Shown here: positions 25,925 through 34,787 of the stretch, in pieces
Layout: each line of letters starts with the position of its first letter
Numbering within the stretch: position 1 is the first letter of the stretch
Translations under genes and position numbers: made by a program
Assembly: GCF_002007205.1 (NCBI RefSeq)
Contig: NZ_LAZS01000006.1
Coordinates: 62,001 to 126,000 of the forward strand
DNA length: 64,000 nucleotides
Reading direction: 5' to 3'
From: Ensifer adhaerens
GTDB taxonomy: Bacteria; Pseudomonadota; Alphaproteobacteria; Rhizobiales; Rhizobiaceae
The notes under the pieces: model-generated
The model's database searches: none
Told to the model about the DNA's origin: nothing
What the model saw: only the letters and a program-made list of their open reading frames with translations

Positions 25925-26695
25925 ATGGTCTGGTCGCCCGCGCAGTATCTGAAGTTCGAAGACGAACGCACCCGACCAGCCAGAGACCTCCTCGCCCAAG
26001 TGCCCGACCTGCCTGAAGGCGTTGCCTTCGACCTCGGCTGCGGCCCGGGCAACTCCACCGAGCTCATCCGCGACCGGTTTCCCTGGGCCACGCTTTCCGG
26101 CCTCGACAGCGACGAGAACATGCTCGTTGCGGCGGCGAAGCGACTGCCCGGCATCACCTTCGAGAAGGCGGATCTCGCGAACTGGGTCCCCCCGGCCGGC
26201 GCTTCGCTGTTCTACGGCAACGCCGTCTTCCAATGGCTTCCGAACCACCTCACCATCTTCGAAAGACTGATGGCAGCCCTCGCGTCGGGTGGCACGCTCG
26301 CGGTGCAGATGCCCGACAACCTTGGCGAGCCGAGCCATCTGCTGATGGAGGAGACCGCGCGCAGCCCGGCTTTTGCGGACGCCTTCGCGGACAAGACGAT
26401 CCGCCGCAATGCCATGCCCGGCCCGGCAACCTATGTCGAATGCCTGGCGCCGCGGACGGCCAATATCGAGGTCTGGCATACGATCTACCATCATCGCCTC
26501 GCCAATGCAGAAGCAATCGTCGAATGGGTGAAAGGCACGGGCCTGCGTCCCTATCTCGACGCCTTGCCGGACGACAGGCGTGACGCGTTTACAGCCGCCT
26601 ATACGGAACGGATCCGGGCTGCCTATCCGGCCATGGGCGACGGCAAGGTTCTTCTGCGTTTCCCAAGATTCTTCATCGTCGCCGTAAAGGCGTAG
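25925..26695 (+). CDS. tam: Trans-aconitate 2-methyltransferase
   Basis: A 256-residue SAM-dependent class I methyltransferase that methylates trans-aconitate, relieving inhibition of aconitase. It opens with [21 protein letters not shown], the Tam signature, followed by the SAM loop [14 protein letters not shown] and the acidic [17 protein letters not shown] precedes the ATG at 25925. It is the second gene after the dehalogenase; the pairing is common in rhizobia and may reflect carbon-acid detoxification. Confidence 0.9.
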   Translation: MVWSPAQYLKFEDERTRPARDLLAQVPDLPEGVAFDLGCGPGNSTELIRDRFPWATLSGLDSDENMLVAAAKRLPGITFEKADLANWVPPAGASLFYGNAVFQWLPNHLTIFERLMAALASGGTLAVQMPDNLGEPSHLLMEETARSPAFADAFADKTIRRNAMPGPATYVECLAPRTANIEVWHTIYHHRLANAEAIVEWVKGTGLRPYLDALPDDRRDAFTAAYTERIRAAYPAMGDGKVLLRFPRFFIVAVKA

Positions 26696-26707
26696 CGCCA
26701 GCCGGCG

Positions 26708-27601
26708 TTACATGCGTTCGGCCAGGAAATCGATGAAAGCGCGGATCCGGGCCGCCAGATGCTCATGGCCGGCATAGACGGCGTAGACCGTCTCGATTTC
26801 ACCCGACCGATAGTCTTCGAGCAGCGGCACAAGGGTGCCGGCCTCGAAATCCGGCTCGACATGGAACCGCCCGATGCGGCCGATACCGACGCCGGCAAGG
26901 CACAGTTGGCGGACGATCGAGCCGCTCGAAACCTGCATGTTGCCGAAGACCGTGCGGTGCTCCACCTGAGACTGACCCGGCCCACGAAACGCCCATTCGT
27001 CGACGCTGCGGCGAAAATTGAAGCGAATGCAATTGTGGCCGTCGAGGTCGTCGGGGCTCTGCGGAACCCCATGCTTTTCCAGATAGGCGGGCGAGGCGAT
27101 CACAACCGGGCGGGTGTCCATCAGCTTGCGCGCCTTCAGCGATGAATCACGCAGCGGTCCTGTGCGGATCGCCACGTCCGTTCGCTCGCCGACGACATCG
27201 ATCATGCTGTCGGTCAGCGTCAGGTCGAGCTGGACTTCCGGGTAGCGCGCGAGGAACTCCGGCGCGAGCGGCATGATGTAGCGCTCGCCGAAGCCGACGG
27301 CGGCGTTCACCCGCAAAAGCCCGCGCGGCGCCATGCGTCCGCCGGCGGCAACGACATGCTCGGTCTCGGCGATGTCTCCGAGGATCCGCTGCGCCCGCTG
27401 GAAATAGACCTCACCTTCGGGTGTCAATTGCAGCGTCCGGGTCGAGCGCACGAGCAGGCGCGTGCCCAATCGATCTTCGATACGGGTCACCAGCTTGCTG
27501 ACGGCAGAAGGCGACAGTTTCAATCGCCGCGCGGCAGCGGAAAAGCTGCTCGTCTCCGAAACGGCCACGAAGACCTCCATCTCTCCCGCCCTGTTGTCCA
27601 T
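26708..27601 (-). CDS. LysR-family transcriptional regulator
   Basis: About 297 residues. The N-terminal helix-turn-helix is in AVSETSSFSAAARRLKLSPSAVSKLVTRIEDRLG, followed by an effector domain with GFGERYIMPLAPEFLARYPEV. AAAGG lies ahead of the ATG at 27601; an upstream ATG at 27625 is less supported. It is divergent from the MFS gene at 27741 with about 140 bases between them, so it probably controls the MFS-aldo/keto reductase genes. Confidence 0.9.
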   Translation of the reverse strand: MDNRAGEMEVFVAVSETSSFSAAARRLKLSPSAVSKLVTRIEDRLGTRLLVRSTRTLQLTPEGEVYFQRAQRILGDIAETEHVVAAGGRMAPRGLLRVNAAVGFGERYIMPLAPEFLARYPEVQLDLTLTDSMIDVVGERTDVAIRTGPLRDSSLKARKLMDTRPVVIASPAYLEKHGVPQSPDDLDGHNCIRFNFRRSVDEWAFRGPGQSQVEHRTVFGNMQVSSGSIVRQLCLAGVGIGRIGRFHVEPDFEAGTLVPLLEDYRSGEIETVYAVYAGHEHLAARIRAFIDFLAERM

Positions 27602-27740
27602 GCAGCACCTTTGAACTGAATTCACAACCTCTTGTCCGATTATGCGTATTATCTTGCGGAGTGCAAAGGCTCATATTCCGCCCGACTTCAACAACAACCC
27701 ACACGCCCGGTTCTCCCAGCCGGGTGGGAAAGGTCTTGTC

Positions 27741-28922
27741 GTGCCCATTGCCATTCTTGCGCTGACGATCGCGGCCTATGCGATCGGAACCACGGAATTC
27801 GTGATCGTCGGCCTCTTGCCGACGGTCGCCACCGACCTCAACGTCACCCTGCCGCTCGCCGGCCTGATCGTCAGCGTCTATGCACTCGGCGTCACCTTCG
27901 GCGCGCCGGTCTTGACCGCGCTCACCGGCCGGATCGAGCGCAAGCCGCTGCTGATTGGCCTGATGGCGCTGTTCATCGTCGGCAATGCCGCCGCAGCCAT
28001 GTCACCGAGCTATGAACCGCTGCTCGTCGCCCGCGTCATTTCCGCCTTTGCCCACGGCGTGTTCTTCTCGGTCGGCTCGACCATTGCCGCCGATCTCGTT
28101 CCCGAAGACCGCCGGGCCTCGGCCATTGCCATGATGTTCATGGGCCTGACCGTCGCGATCGTCACCGGCGTGCCGCTCGGCACCTGGATCGGGCAGACCT
28201 TCGGCTGGCGTGCCACCTTCTGGGCCGTGACCGGTCTCGGCGTCATCGCTCTTGTCGCGATCGCCACCCTTTTGCCGAACACGCTCTCCAAGGCCCCGCC
28301 GGCCAGGCTCATCGACCAGGTCCGCGTGCTCGGTTCCGGCCGCCTGCTGATCGTCTTCGCCATGACCGCGCTCGGCTATGGCGGCACCTTCGTCGCCTTT
28401 ACCTTCCTGGCGCCGATCCTGCAGGACATCACCGGCTTTTCGGAAAGCGCCGTCAGCCTGATCCTGGTGCTCTACGGCGTCGCCATCGCCATCGGCAACA
28501 TTGCCGGCGGCAAGATCGCCAACCGCGACCCGGTGAAGGCGCTTGTCGGCCTGTTCCTGGCACAGGCGGCCGTGCTCGTGCTCTTCACCTTCACGGCGCC
28601 GTCGCCGGTGATGACGCTGGTGACGCTTGCCGCCCTCGGCTTCCTGTCCTTCGCCAATGTGCCGGGCCTGCAGCTCTATGTGGTGCAGCTTGCCAAGCAG
28701 CATCGTCCGGGCGCCGTCGATGTCGCCTCGGCGCTCAACATCGCGGCCTTCAACCTCGGCATCGCCGTCGGTGCCTGGCTCGGTGGCGTGATCGTTGCTT
28801 CACCGCTCGGCCTTGGCATGACGCCCGTCGTTGGCGCCCTGCTCGTCGCCGCAGCCCTGCTGCTCACGCTCCTGAGCGGTGCCCTTGATCGTCGCGCGGG
28901 TGCGTCCTACCAACCGGCTTGA
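27741..28922 (+). CDS. MFS transporter, AraJ/YdhP-like
   Basis: About 393 residues with twelve predicted membrane helices. The N-terminal segment IGTTEFVIVGLLPTVATDLNV is the hallmark of the DHA1 arabinose/sugar-efflux branch, and the loop GRIERKPLL is the MFS 2-3 motif. Substrates in this group are sugars or drugs. I chose the GTG at 27741, preceded by GGGAAAGG, which starts the first helix; an open frame reaches 27642. It is divergent from LysR and followed by an aldo/keto reductase gene. Confidence 0.85.
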   Translation: MPIAILALTIAAYAIGTTEFVIVGLLPTVATDLNVTLPLAGLIVSVYALGVTFGAPVLTALTGRIERKPLLIGLMALFIVGNAAAAMSPSYEPLLVARVISAFAHGVFFSVGSTIAADLVPEDRRASAIAMMFMGLTVAIVTGVPLGTWIGQTFGWRATFWAVTGLGVIALVAIATLLPNTLSKAPPARLIDQVRVLGSGRLLIVFAMTALGYGGTFVAFTFLAPILQDITGFSESAVSLILVLYGVAIAIGNIAGGKIANRDPVKALVGLFLAQAAVLVLFTFTAPSPVMTLVTLAALGFLSFANVPGLQLYVVQLAKQHRPGAVDVASALNIAAFNLGIAVGAWLGGVIVASPLGLGMTPVVGALLVAAALLLTLLSGALDRRAGASYQPA

Positions 28923-28963
28923 ACAGCGGCACTTCAGAGCCACCTATAGGATCATTCCTTTTC

Positions 28964-28983
28964 GCCCGGCCATGCGGCCGGGC
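28964..28983. other. GC hairpin between MFS and aldo/keto reductase genes
   Basis: GCCCGGCC-ATGC-GGCCGGGC is a perfect 8-base stem 40 bases before the start at 29024. It has no T-run on the plus strand. It could reduce read-through from the MFS gene. Confidence 0.4.
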
Positions 28984-29023
28984 GCGCCACTTACGACATA
29001 CCCAGTACAAGGAGCTACTCACG

Positions 29024-29860
29024 ATGCATTCCGTCAATTCCAACGGTGCCAACATCCCGGCGCTCGGCTTCGGCACCTTCCGCATGCCCGGCGCCGACGT
29101 GCTGCGCGTGCTGCCGGAAGCGCTGAAGCTCGGCTTCCACCACGTCGACACGGCGCAGATCTACGGCAACGAGGCCGAGGTCGGCGAAGCCATCCACGCT
29201 TCCGGCGTCGCACGCGCCGACATCTTCCTCACCACCAAGGTCTGGGTCGACAAATATGCGCATCGCGACTTCCTTGCCTCGGTCGACGAAAGCCTGAAAA
29301 AGCTGAGGACCGACCATGTCGACCTGCTTCTCCTGCATTGGCCGGGCGGCAGCGACGTACCGATGGCCGAGCGCATCGGCGCCCTCAACGAGGTGCACAA
29401 GGCCGGCAAGGTTCGCCACATCGGCGTCAGCAACTTCAACACGGCGCAGATGGAAGAGGCGGTTAAGCTCAGCGACGCGCCTGTTGCCACCAACCAGATC
29501 GAGTACCACCCCTATCTCGACCAGACCAAGGTGCTTCAGACCGCGCGCAAGCACGGCATGTCGATCACCGCCTACTATGCGATGGCAAACGGCAAGGTGC
29601 CGAACGATCCGCTCTTGAAGGATATCGGCGCCCGCCACGGCAAGACTGCCGCGCAAGTCGCGCTGCGCTGGCTGGTGCAACAGAAGGACGTGATCACGCT
29701 ATCGAAGACGGCGACGATCGATCGCCTGAAGGAAAACTTCGCGATCTTCGACTTTGCGCTCGGCGACGGCGAGATGGCCGAGATCCACGCGCTTGCCCGC
29801 GCCGATGGCCGCATCGTTAACCCGGAAGGCCTTGCACCGGTCTGGGACAAGGCTGCTTAA
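29024..29860 (+). CDS. Aldo/keto reductase, 2,5-diketogluconate reductase type
   Basis: A 278-residue NADPH-dependent (alpha/beta)8-barrel reductase. The tetrad is visible as Asp in HVDTAQIYGNE with Tyr, Lys in TTKVWVDKY and His in LLLLHWPG. The cofactor region is ITLSKTATIDRLKENF. AAGGAG lies ahead of the ATG at 29024. It probably shares control with the preceding MFS carrier and the LysR regulator, suggesting uptake or efflux of a sugar-like aldehyde coupled to reduction (inference). Confidence 0.9.
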   Translation: MHSVNSNGANIPALGFGTFRMPGADVLRVLPEALKLGFHHVDTAQIYGNEAEVGEAIHASGVARADIFLTTKVWVDKYAHRDFLASVDESLKKLRTDHVDLLLLHWPGGSDVPMAERIGALNEVHKAGKVRHIGVSNFNTAQMEEAVKLSDAPVATNQIEYHPYLDQTKVLQTARKHGMSITAYYAMANGKVPNDPLLKDIGARHGKTAAQVALRWLVQQKDVITLSKTATIDRLKENFAIFDFALGDGEMAEIHALARADGRIVNPEGLAPVWDKAA

Positions 29861-29878
29861 CGAACTCTCTAGGCTGGA

Positions 29879-29979
29879 GCGGGATGCGGGCGGAAAACCG
29901 CGCACACTTTTCCTCATCCCGCCTTCTTGGATTGGAGCGGGATGGGACGGAAAACCGCTTACACTTTTCCTCATCCCGC
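29879..29979. repeat. Two copies of the palindromic intergenic repeat
   Basis: Copy A (29879-29922) and copy B (29937-29979) each start GCGGGATG and end CATCCCGC, with an inner GGAAAA / TTTTCC pair. They are the same family as the 4611-4706 repeats but with different outer arms. They follow the stop of the aldo/keto reductase gene. Confidence 0.85.
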
Positions 29980-30068
29980 TCTGTCATTTCGCCGCCGGTC
30001 CATTTCCAGCCGGCGGCGGATAGGCTATGGACCTCGCCTTGAGGACACCGATCAGAGGGAGGGGGGCG

Positions 30069-31229
30069 ATGTCATTGCACGAGGCACAGACGAGCGATTT
30101 TGCACCCGACTGGCCGGCGATCATCGCCGTCGTCCTCGGTGTCACCGCCTTCTCGGTGGCGCAGGGGCTCACCTATCCGCTGATCTCGCTTTCGCTCGAA
30201 AGCCGCGGCGTTTCCGCTGGTATGATCGGCCTCAATGCCATGGGCTTTGCCGCCGGTCTCGGCGTCGCGACCTTGCTCCTCGGCCGGCTGACGCGGCTTG
30301 CCTCGGCCGACAAGTTGATCATCGCCAGCCTCGTCGGCTGCTCGGTCTGTCTCGCGACGCTTGCCTCGACCTCGGAGCTTGTCATCTGGTTCGTCGCCCG
30401 CTTCGCCCTCGGTTTCTTCGTCAGCATGGTCTTCATGCTGGGAGAAGCCTGGCTGAACACCGCCTGCCCGGACCGGTTGCGCGGGCGCGTCTCCGGCCTC
30501 TACGGCGCCGGCATGTGCGGCGGCTTTGCCGCCGGTCCGCTGGCGATCCCGTTGCTCGGCACAAGCGGCGGTCTCGGCTTCGCGCTGCTTGCGATCTATA
30601 TCGCGCTCGTCGCCTTTCTCACCGGGCTTTTGACGATGGGCGCGCGCACGCGGCCAGAACCATCCTCGACGCGCGACCTCTTCGCCTTCTTCAGCAAGGC
30701 ACCGATGCTGATTCTCATGGTGCTGATGTTCGGCTTTGCCGATATCGCGGCGATCTCCGCCATGCCCGTCTATTTCGTCAAGACCGGGCATAGCCAGGCC
30801 TTTGCTGCGCTGAGCGTCACGGCGCTGGCGATACCGACGGCGCTTGCCCAGCCTTTCATTGGCGTGCTTCTCGACCGGCTGCCGCGCCGCCGGGTGGCGA
30901 TTTCGGCCGCCGCCGTCGCCGCCACAGGCTATCTGCTCGTGCCGTTCCTGTCGTCCGATATCGCCCTGCTGCTGACCTTCGCCTTTATCGGTGCGGCGAG
31001 CTTCGCACTCTACACGGCGGCGCTCACCATGCTCGGAGAAGAGTACCGCGGCGGCATGCTGGTTGCCGGCAGTGCTGCCTTTTCGCTCGCCTACGCCGCC
31101 GGCAGCGCCGCTGGCTCCGGCGCAACCGGCGCGCTGATGAACTTCATCAATCCCGTCGCCGGCCCGATGGGCGTGGGCATCGTGCTCGTGATCTTCACGC
31201 TTGCCTTCGCACTCAACGGCCGACGCTAG
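30069..31229 (+). CDS. MFS transporter, YcaD-like
   Basis: A 386-residue carrier with twelve predicted helices. GAGGGAGGGGGGCG lies ahead of the ATG at 30069. Motifs include GVSAGMIGLNAMGFAAG, the loop LGRLTRLAS and FGFADIAAISAMPVYFVK. It resembles the YcaD/UMF branch whose substrates are unknown. Its stop overlaps the end of the convergent LysR gene by four bases. Confidence 0.87.
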   Translation: MSLHEAQTSDFAPDWPAIIAVVLGVTAFSVAQGLTYPLISLSLESRGVSAGMIGLNAMGFAAGLGVATLLLGRLTRLASADKLIIASLVGCSVCLATLASTSELVIWFVARFALGFFVSMVFMLGEAWLNTACPDRLRGRVSGLYGAGMCGGFAAGPLAIPLLGTSGGLGFALLAIYIALVAFLTGLLTMGARTRPEPSSTRDLFAFFSKAPMLILMVLMFGFADIAAISAMPVYFVKTGHSQAFAALSVTALAIPTALAQPFIGVLLDRLPRRRVAISAAAVAATGYLLVPFLSSDIALLLTFAFIGAASFALYTAALTMLGEEYRGGMLVAGSAAFSLAYAAGSAAGSGATGALMNFINPVAGPMGVGIVLVIFTLAFALNGRR

Positions 31230-32137
31230 GCCTCGGCGCAGATCCGGGCGAGAGCCTCGCTGAAGACGCGGGCGGCCGGCCCGAGCGGCTCGTCGATCCG
31301 GTGAATGAGATAGGCTTCGGCCCCCACCTGGCTGTTGCGGCCAAGGGCCGCCGTCGGCATGCGCACCAGCCGGCCTTCCGCAAGGTCCCGCTCCACCTGC
31401 CAGGACGGCAACCGACCCCAGCCGAGGCCCGAGCGGATCATCGCATGTTTCGTATCCTGGCTGCTGACGCGGCAGGTTTGCGGCGAGAGCACGCCGAAGT
31501 CGCGACCGACCGTGCGCTGCGACTGATCCGACTGGACGATCTGCAGATGGTCCGCGAGCTCGGCGTTGTCGAGCACGTCACCCCCCGCCAGCAGGCCCAA
31601 GGGATGATGGGCGGCAACGACCGCAACGAGCTCGACCGTCGACAGCGCCCGGCGGGCGATCGCCGGATCGCGGAAATCCTCGCCCACGGTGATGCCGAGC
31701 GTGAAGCGGCGATCGACCAGGCCGTCGAGCGGACCACCCAGCGGCAGGACCGCGAGCCGGATGGACACATCAGGATAGGCACCCCGCATCTCTTTCAGCG
31801 CCAGGCCGACGGTCTCGATCGGAAAGAGCGTATCGACGACCAGCGAAAGCTCAAGCTCGATGCCTTCGCCGAGCCCGCGTGCCCGGGCGCGCATCGCGTC
31901 CACCCGCAACAGGATATCGCGGGCGTTGGCAAGCAGCGCCTGCCCCTCCGCAGTCAAGGCCGGCCGATGACCCGAGCGGTCGAACAGGGCGACGCCCAGC
32001 TCGGCCTCCATGTTGGCGATGGCGTGGCTGACGGCCGATTGCACCCGTGAAAGCCTGGCGGCGGCGGCGCGGAAGCTCCCGCTTTCGGCGACGGTCACGA
32101 AGGTCCGCATCTGGTCAAGGGTGAGCGCATCCAGCAT
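31226..32137 (-). CDS. LysR-family transcriptional regulator
   Basis: About 303 residues. The DNA-binding region contains TLDQMRTFVTVAESGSFRAAAARLSRVQSAVSHAIANMEAELG. The effector domain begins near residue 92. I chose the ATG at 32137, with GGAA upstream, over an ATG at 32149. It is divergent from wrbA, with a short palindrome in the gap, and probably controls the wrbA-MFS pair. Its 3' end overlaps the YcaD-like gene's end. Confidence 0.9.
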   Translation of the reverse strand: MLDALTLDQMRTFVTVAESGSFRAAAARLSRVQSAVSHAIANMEAELGVALFDRSGHRPALTAEGQALLANARDILLRVDAMRARARGLGEGIELELSLVVDTLFPIETVGLALKEMRGAYPDVSIRLAVLPLGGPLDGLVDRRFTLGITVGEDFRDPAIARRALSTVELVAVVAAHHPLGLLAGGDVLDNAELADHLQIVQSDQSQRTVGRDFGVLSPQTCRVSSQDTKHAMIRSGLGWGRLPSWQVERDLAEGRLVRMPTAALGRNSQVGAEAYLIHRIDEPLGPAARVFSEALARICAEA

Positions 32138-32151
32138 GATCGATTCCATAG

Positions 32152-32162
32152 ATCAACTTGAT
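32152..32162. promoter_or_regulatory. Short palindrome upstream of LysR and wrbA
   Basis: ATCAA-C-TTGAT is a perfect dyad 15 bases from the LysR start. It lies in an AT-rich divergent region and is a candidate LysR binding site. Confidence 0.4.
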
Positions 32163-32238
32163 GAAAATTATATCACTCCAAGAGATCAAGAAAAGCACCC
32201 ATCTTTTCCCTGAACAGCGATCCAGAAAGGACAGCGGA

Positions 32239-32871
32239 ATGACCAAGGTGCTCGTACTCTACTATTCCTCCTACGGCCATATCGAGACCATGGCGAAGGC
32301 CGTGGCCGAGGGCGCTCGCGCCGCCGGCGCCGACGTCGCGTTGAAGCGCGTGCCCGAGATCGTGCCCGAGGCGGTTGCCGTCAAGGCGGGCTACAAGCGC
32401 GATCAGGAGGCTCCGGTCGCCACGGTCGCCGAACTGCCCGACTACGATGCGATCATCATCGGCACACCGACGCGGTTCGGCAGCATGGCGGCCCAGATGA
32501 AGAACTTTCTCGACCAGGCGGGTGGTATCTGGGCGCAAAATGCTCTGGTCGGACGCGTCGGCGGCGTCTTCACCTCGAGCGGAAGCCAGCATGGCGGCCA
32601 GGAAGCGACGATTCTCGCCACCCATACGGTACTGCTGCATCTCGGCATGGTGATCGCCGGCCTGCCCTACACCTTCAAGGACCAGATGCGCATGGACGAA
32701 ATCACCGGCGGATCTCCCTATGGCGCCACGACGCTTGCCGACAACGGCCATGGCGGCGACCGCCAGCCGAGCGCCAACGAACTGAACGGCGCGCGCTTCC
32801 AGGGCCGCCACCTCGCGGAACTGGCAGCGGCGCTTGTCGCCGGTCGCGCGCGCGTACCGGAGCCCGCGTGA
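32239..32871 (+). CDS. wrbA: NAD(P)H:quinone oxidoreductase WrbA-like
   Basis: A 210-residue FMN flavodoxin-like enzyme that reduces quinones by two electrons. FMN-phosphate loop [12 protein letters not shown] near the N-terminus and the second loop [19 protein letters not shown] are intact; the [14 protein letters not shown] segment is a WrbA hallmark. GAAAGGA precedes the ATG at 32239; a longer frame reaches 32158. Its stop overlaps the MFS gene start. The pair suggests quinone or redox-drug defence under LysR control. Confidence 0.92.
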   Translation: MTKVLVLYYSSYGHIETMAKAVAEGARAAGADVALKRVPEIVPEAVAVKAGYKRDQEAPVATVAELPDYDAIIIGTPTRFGSMAAQMKNFLDQAGGIWAQNALVGRVGGVFTSSGSQHGGQEATILATHTVLLHLGMVIAGLPYTFKDQMRMDEITGGSPYGATTLADNGHGGDRQPSANELNGARFQGRHLAELAAALVAGRARVPEPA

Positions 32872-34073
32872 TGACCATCGCAGCGAGCCTCCTTCGGGAA
32901 AGAACCGACTGGGCCGGGGTGATGACCGTCGTTGCTGCCGGCATCGTCGCCGCCATGCAGGTCGGCAAGGGACTGATTGCCGGCCCCATGCTTCAATCCG
33001 ATCTTGGCCTCGACCTCTCCGCCCTCGGCTGGATCACCTCGGTTTTCGCCGTCGTCGGCGTGGTCGGGGGCATGGCGGCTGGCGCATTCGTCACGGCGGC
33101 CGGCGACCGGCGCCTGCTCGGCGCCGGCATGGCGCTGCTGGCGTTCGGCTCCTTTGCCGGTGCGGCCAGCCCCGCGTTTTCGCTGCTTCTTCTGTCACGC
33201 ATTATCGAGGGCTTCGGCTTCCTGCTCGTCGTCGTCGCCGGTCCCGCCATCCTCATGCGCCTGGTGACGTCGGAGCGCCGGAACCTCGTCTTTGCGCTCT
33301 GGAGCTGCTTCATGCCCGCGGGCATGGCGATCGCCATGTTGACAGGGCCCGCTTTTGCCGATTGGCAGGCGATCTGGTGGAGCAACGGGCTGCTCACGCT
33401 TGCGAGCCTCGCCTCCATCTTCCTGGCCGTGTCGCCATCCGGGCAAACATCCCGCGTCGCCACCCGCTTCCGGGACGATGCCTCCGAAACGCTGACGAGC
33501 CGCGGTCCGGTTCTGCTTTTCGTGCTGTTTTCGCTCTACAGCCTGATGAGCTTCACGCTTTCGAGCTTTCTGCCGATCCTGTTGATCGAGCGGCTGCAGA
33601 TCTCGCTTGGAACCGTCGGGCTGTTGAGCGCCATCATCACGCTGGTCAACGTCTTCGGCAATCTTGCCGCCGGCCATCTGCTGTCGCGCGGCTTTGCCCG
33701 TGGTCGCCTGGTCGCGAGCGCTGCGTTTTTGACGGGCGTGTCGGGGCTGTGGATCTTCCTGATCCCGTCGGGCGGACATCTGGTCCTGGCGCTCTGCATT
33801 TTGTTTTCCGCGATCGGCGGGCTCATTCCGGCAACGCTGATTTCGTCGGTTCCGCTCCTGTCGCCACGTCCGGCGCTTGCGCCGATGGCGATGGGCCTGC
33901 TGATGCAGGGCAGCAATCTCGGGCAACTCGTCGGCCCCGTTGCGGTCGGAACCGCGATCGAACGCTACGGATGGACATCGGGTGCGGCTTTTATCGGCGC
34001 CAGCGCCGTTCTTTGCATCGCGCTGGCGCCCACACTCGGACGGACACTACGGGAAAGCAGGCCGGAACTCTGA
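32871..34073 (+). CDS. MFS transporter
   Basis: About 400 residues with twelve predicted membrane helices. It starts at an ATG at 32871 that overlaps the wrbA stop (TGATG); a GTG three bases earlier is also possible. The first helix is GVMTVVAAGIVAAMQVGKGLIAGPML; the loop AGDRRLLG and SRIIEGFGFLLVVVAGPAIL are MFS-typical. No substrate motif is diagnostic. Translational coupling to wrbA makes quinone-like drugs or their reduced products the best guess. Confidence 0.85.
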   Translation: MTIAASLLRERTDWAGVMTVVAAGIVAAMQVGKGLIAGPMLQSDLGLDLSALGWITSVFAVVGVVGGMAAGAFVTAAGDRRLLGAGMALLAFGSFAGAASPAFSLLLLSRIIEGFGFLLVVVAGPAILMRLVTSERRNLVFALWSCFMPAGMAIAMLTGPAFADWQAIWWSNGLLTLASLASIFLAVSPSGQTSRVATRFRDDASETLTSRGPVLLFVLFSLYSLMSFTLSSFLPILLIERLQISLGTVGLLSAIITLVNVFGNLAAGHLLSRGFARGRLVASAAFLTGVSGLWIFLIPSGGHLVLALCILFSAIGGLIPATLISSVPLLSPRPALAPMAMGLLMQGSNLGQLVGPVAVGTAIERYGWTSGAAFIGASAVLCIALAPTLGRTLRESRPEL

Positions 34074-34096
34074 TGGCGGCTGCAGGCAACAAAAAA

Positions 34097-34130
34097 CCCA
34101 CCGGCGGACGCCGGTGGGCTTCGTTTTTAG
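34097..34130. terminator. Bidirectional terminator
   Basis: CCCACCGGC at 34097-34105 pairs with GCCGGTGGG at 34110-34118. On the plus strand it is followed by CTTCGTTTTT, and on the minus strand by TTTTTT. It ends both the MFS gene and the convergent DUF2267 gene. Confidence 0.85.
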
Positions 34131-34146
34131 ATTCGAGTCGCCGGTA

Positions 34147-34539
34147 TCAGACGAACTGGCTGAGGCCCGGAACCGAGGCGACGACTTCGTCGACCACGTC
34201 GGCGCCAGCCTTTTCCTTGGCGAACGCGATGGTTTCCTTGGCAAGCCCGGTGATTTCGCCCATGCCGAGGCCCTGGCTCATCAGCTGCTGGCCGAGCGCC
34301 ATGACGCCGCCGCCACCGATCGCCGACATCAGGCCGCCGAGAAGGCCACCGCCGCCGGTGCCTTCGCCGTTGTACTGGGCGATCAGCTCAGACGCGCCCG
34401 GGATCGCTTCGATCATCTGAGCAACCGGACCGTCAGCGGCTTCGCGCTGCAGAAAGCCGAGGATCATGCCGACTGCCTTTTCGGCCGTTGCCGGCTCGAT
34501 GCCGACATTCTCAGCAACGCGCGTGACCAGTTCATTCAT
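34147..34539 (-). CDS. DUF2267-type small protein
   Basis: A 130-residue soluble protein common in rhizobia. Residues 1-60 are helical (MNELVTRVAENVGIEPATAEKAVGMILGFLQREA). The middle is a Gly-rich hinge (GEGTGGGGLLGGLMSAIGGGG), and the end is a second helical part (KETIAFAKEKAGADVVDEVV). The function is unknown. GAGGGAG precedes the ATG at 34539. A TTG six bases further upstream is a less likely start. A palindrome lies about 25 bases upstream. Confidence 0.75.
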   Translation of the reverse strand: MNELVTRVAENVGIEPATAEKAVGMILGFLQREAADGPVAQMIEAIPGASELIAQYNGEGTGGGGLLGGLMSAIGGGGVMALGQQLMSQGLGMGEITGLAKETIAFAKEKAGADVVDEVVASVPGLSQFV

Positions 34540-34562
34540 GGACAAACTCCCTCATTAAATTT

Positions 34563-34578
34563 TTGACGTTGACGTCAA
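34563..34578. promoter_or_regulatory. Palindrome upstream of the DUF2267 gene
   Basis: TTGACG-TTGA-CGTCAA is a perfect 6-base dyad, about 24 bases upstream of the start at 34539. It is a candidate operator; the binding protein is unknown. Confidence 0.4.
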
Positions 34579-34787
34579 GGTAAATGATCGCTCAACAAAT
34601 AACAAGCCGTGAGCAGTGACTATCGGCCCGTCGACGTCGCCGCTTTCCGGCTGCGGACGGACACAGCCTTGTTGCCGGGCGCAACCGCACCACCTATAAC
34701 AGAAATCCAGGCACATTTCGATGACGGCGCGCCTCCGCGACACTGCGAACCGCCCGCTTTCATTGATGAAACGGAGATGAAGCCCAC

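Noticed and set aside
32834-34420. 528-codon frame overlapping the MFS gene in another frame
   Set aside because: It crosses a terminator and has Arg-rich low-complexity content; the other frame has twelve membrane helices.
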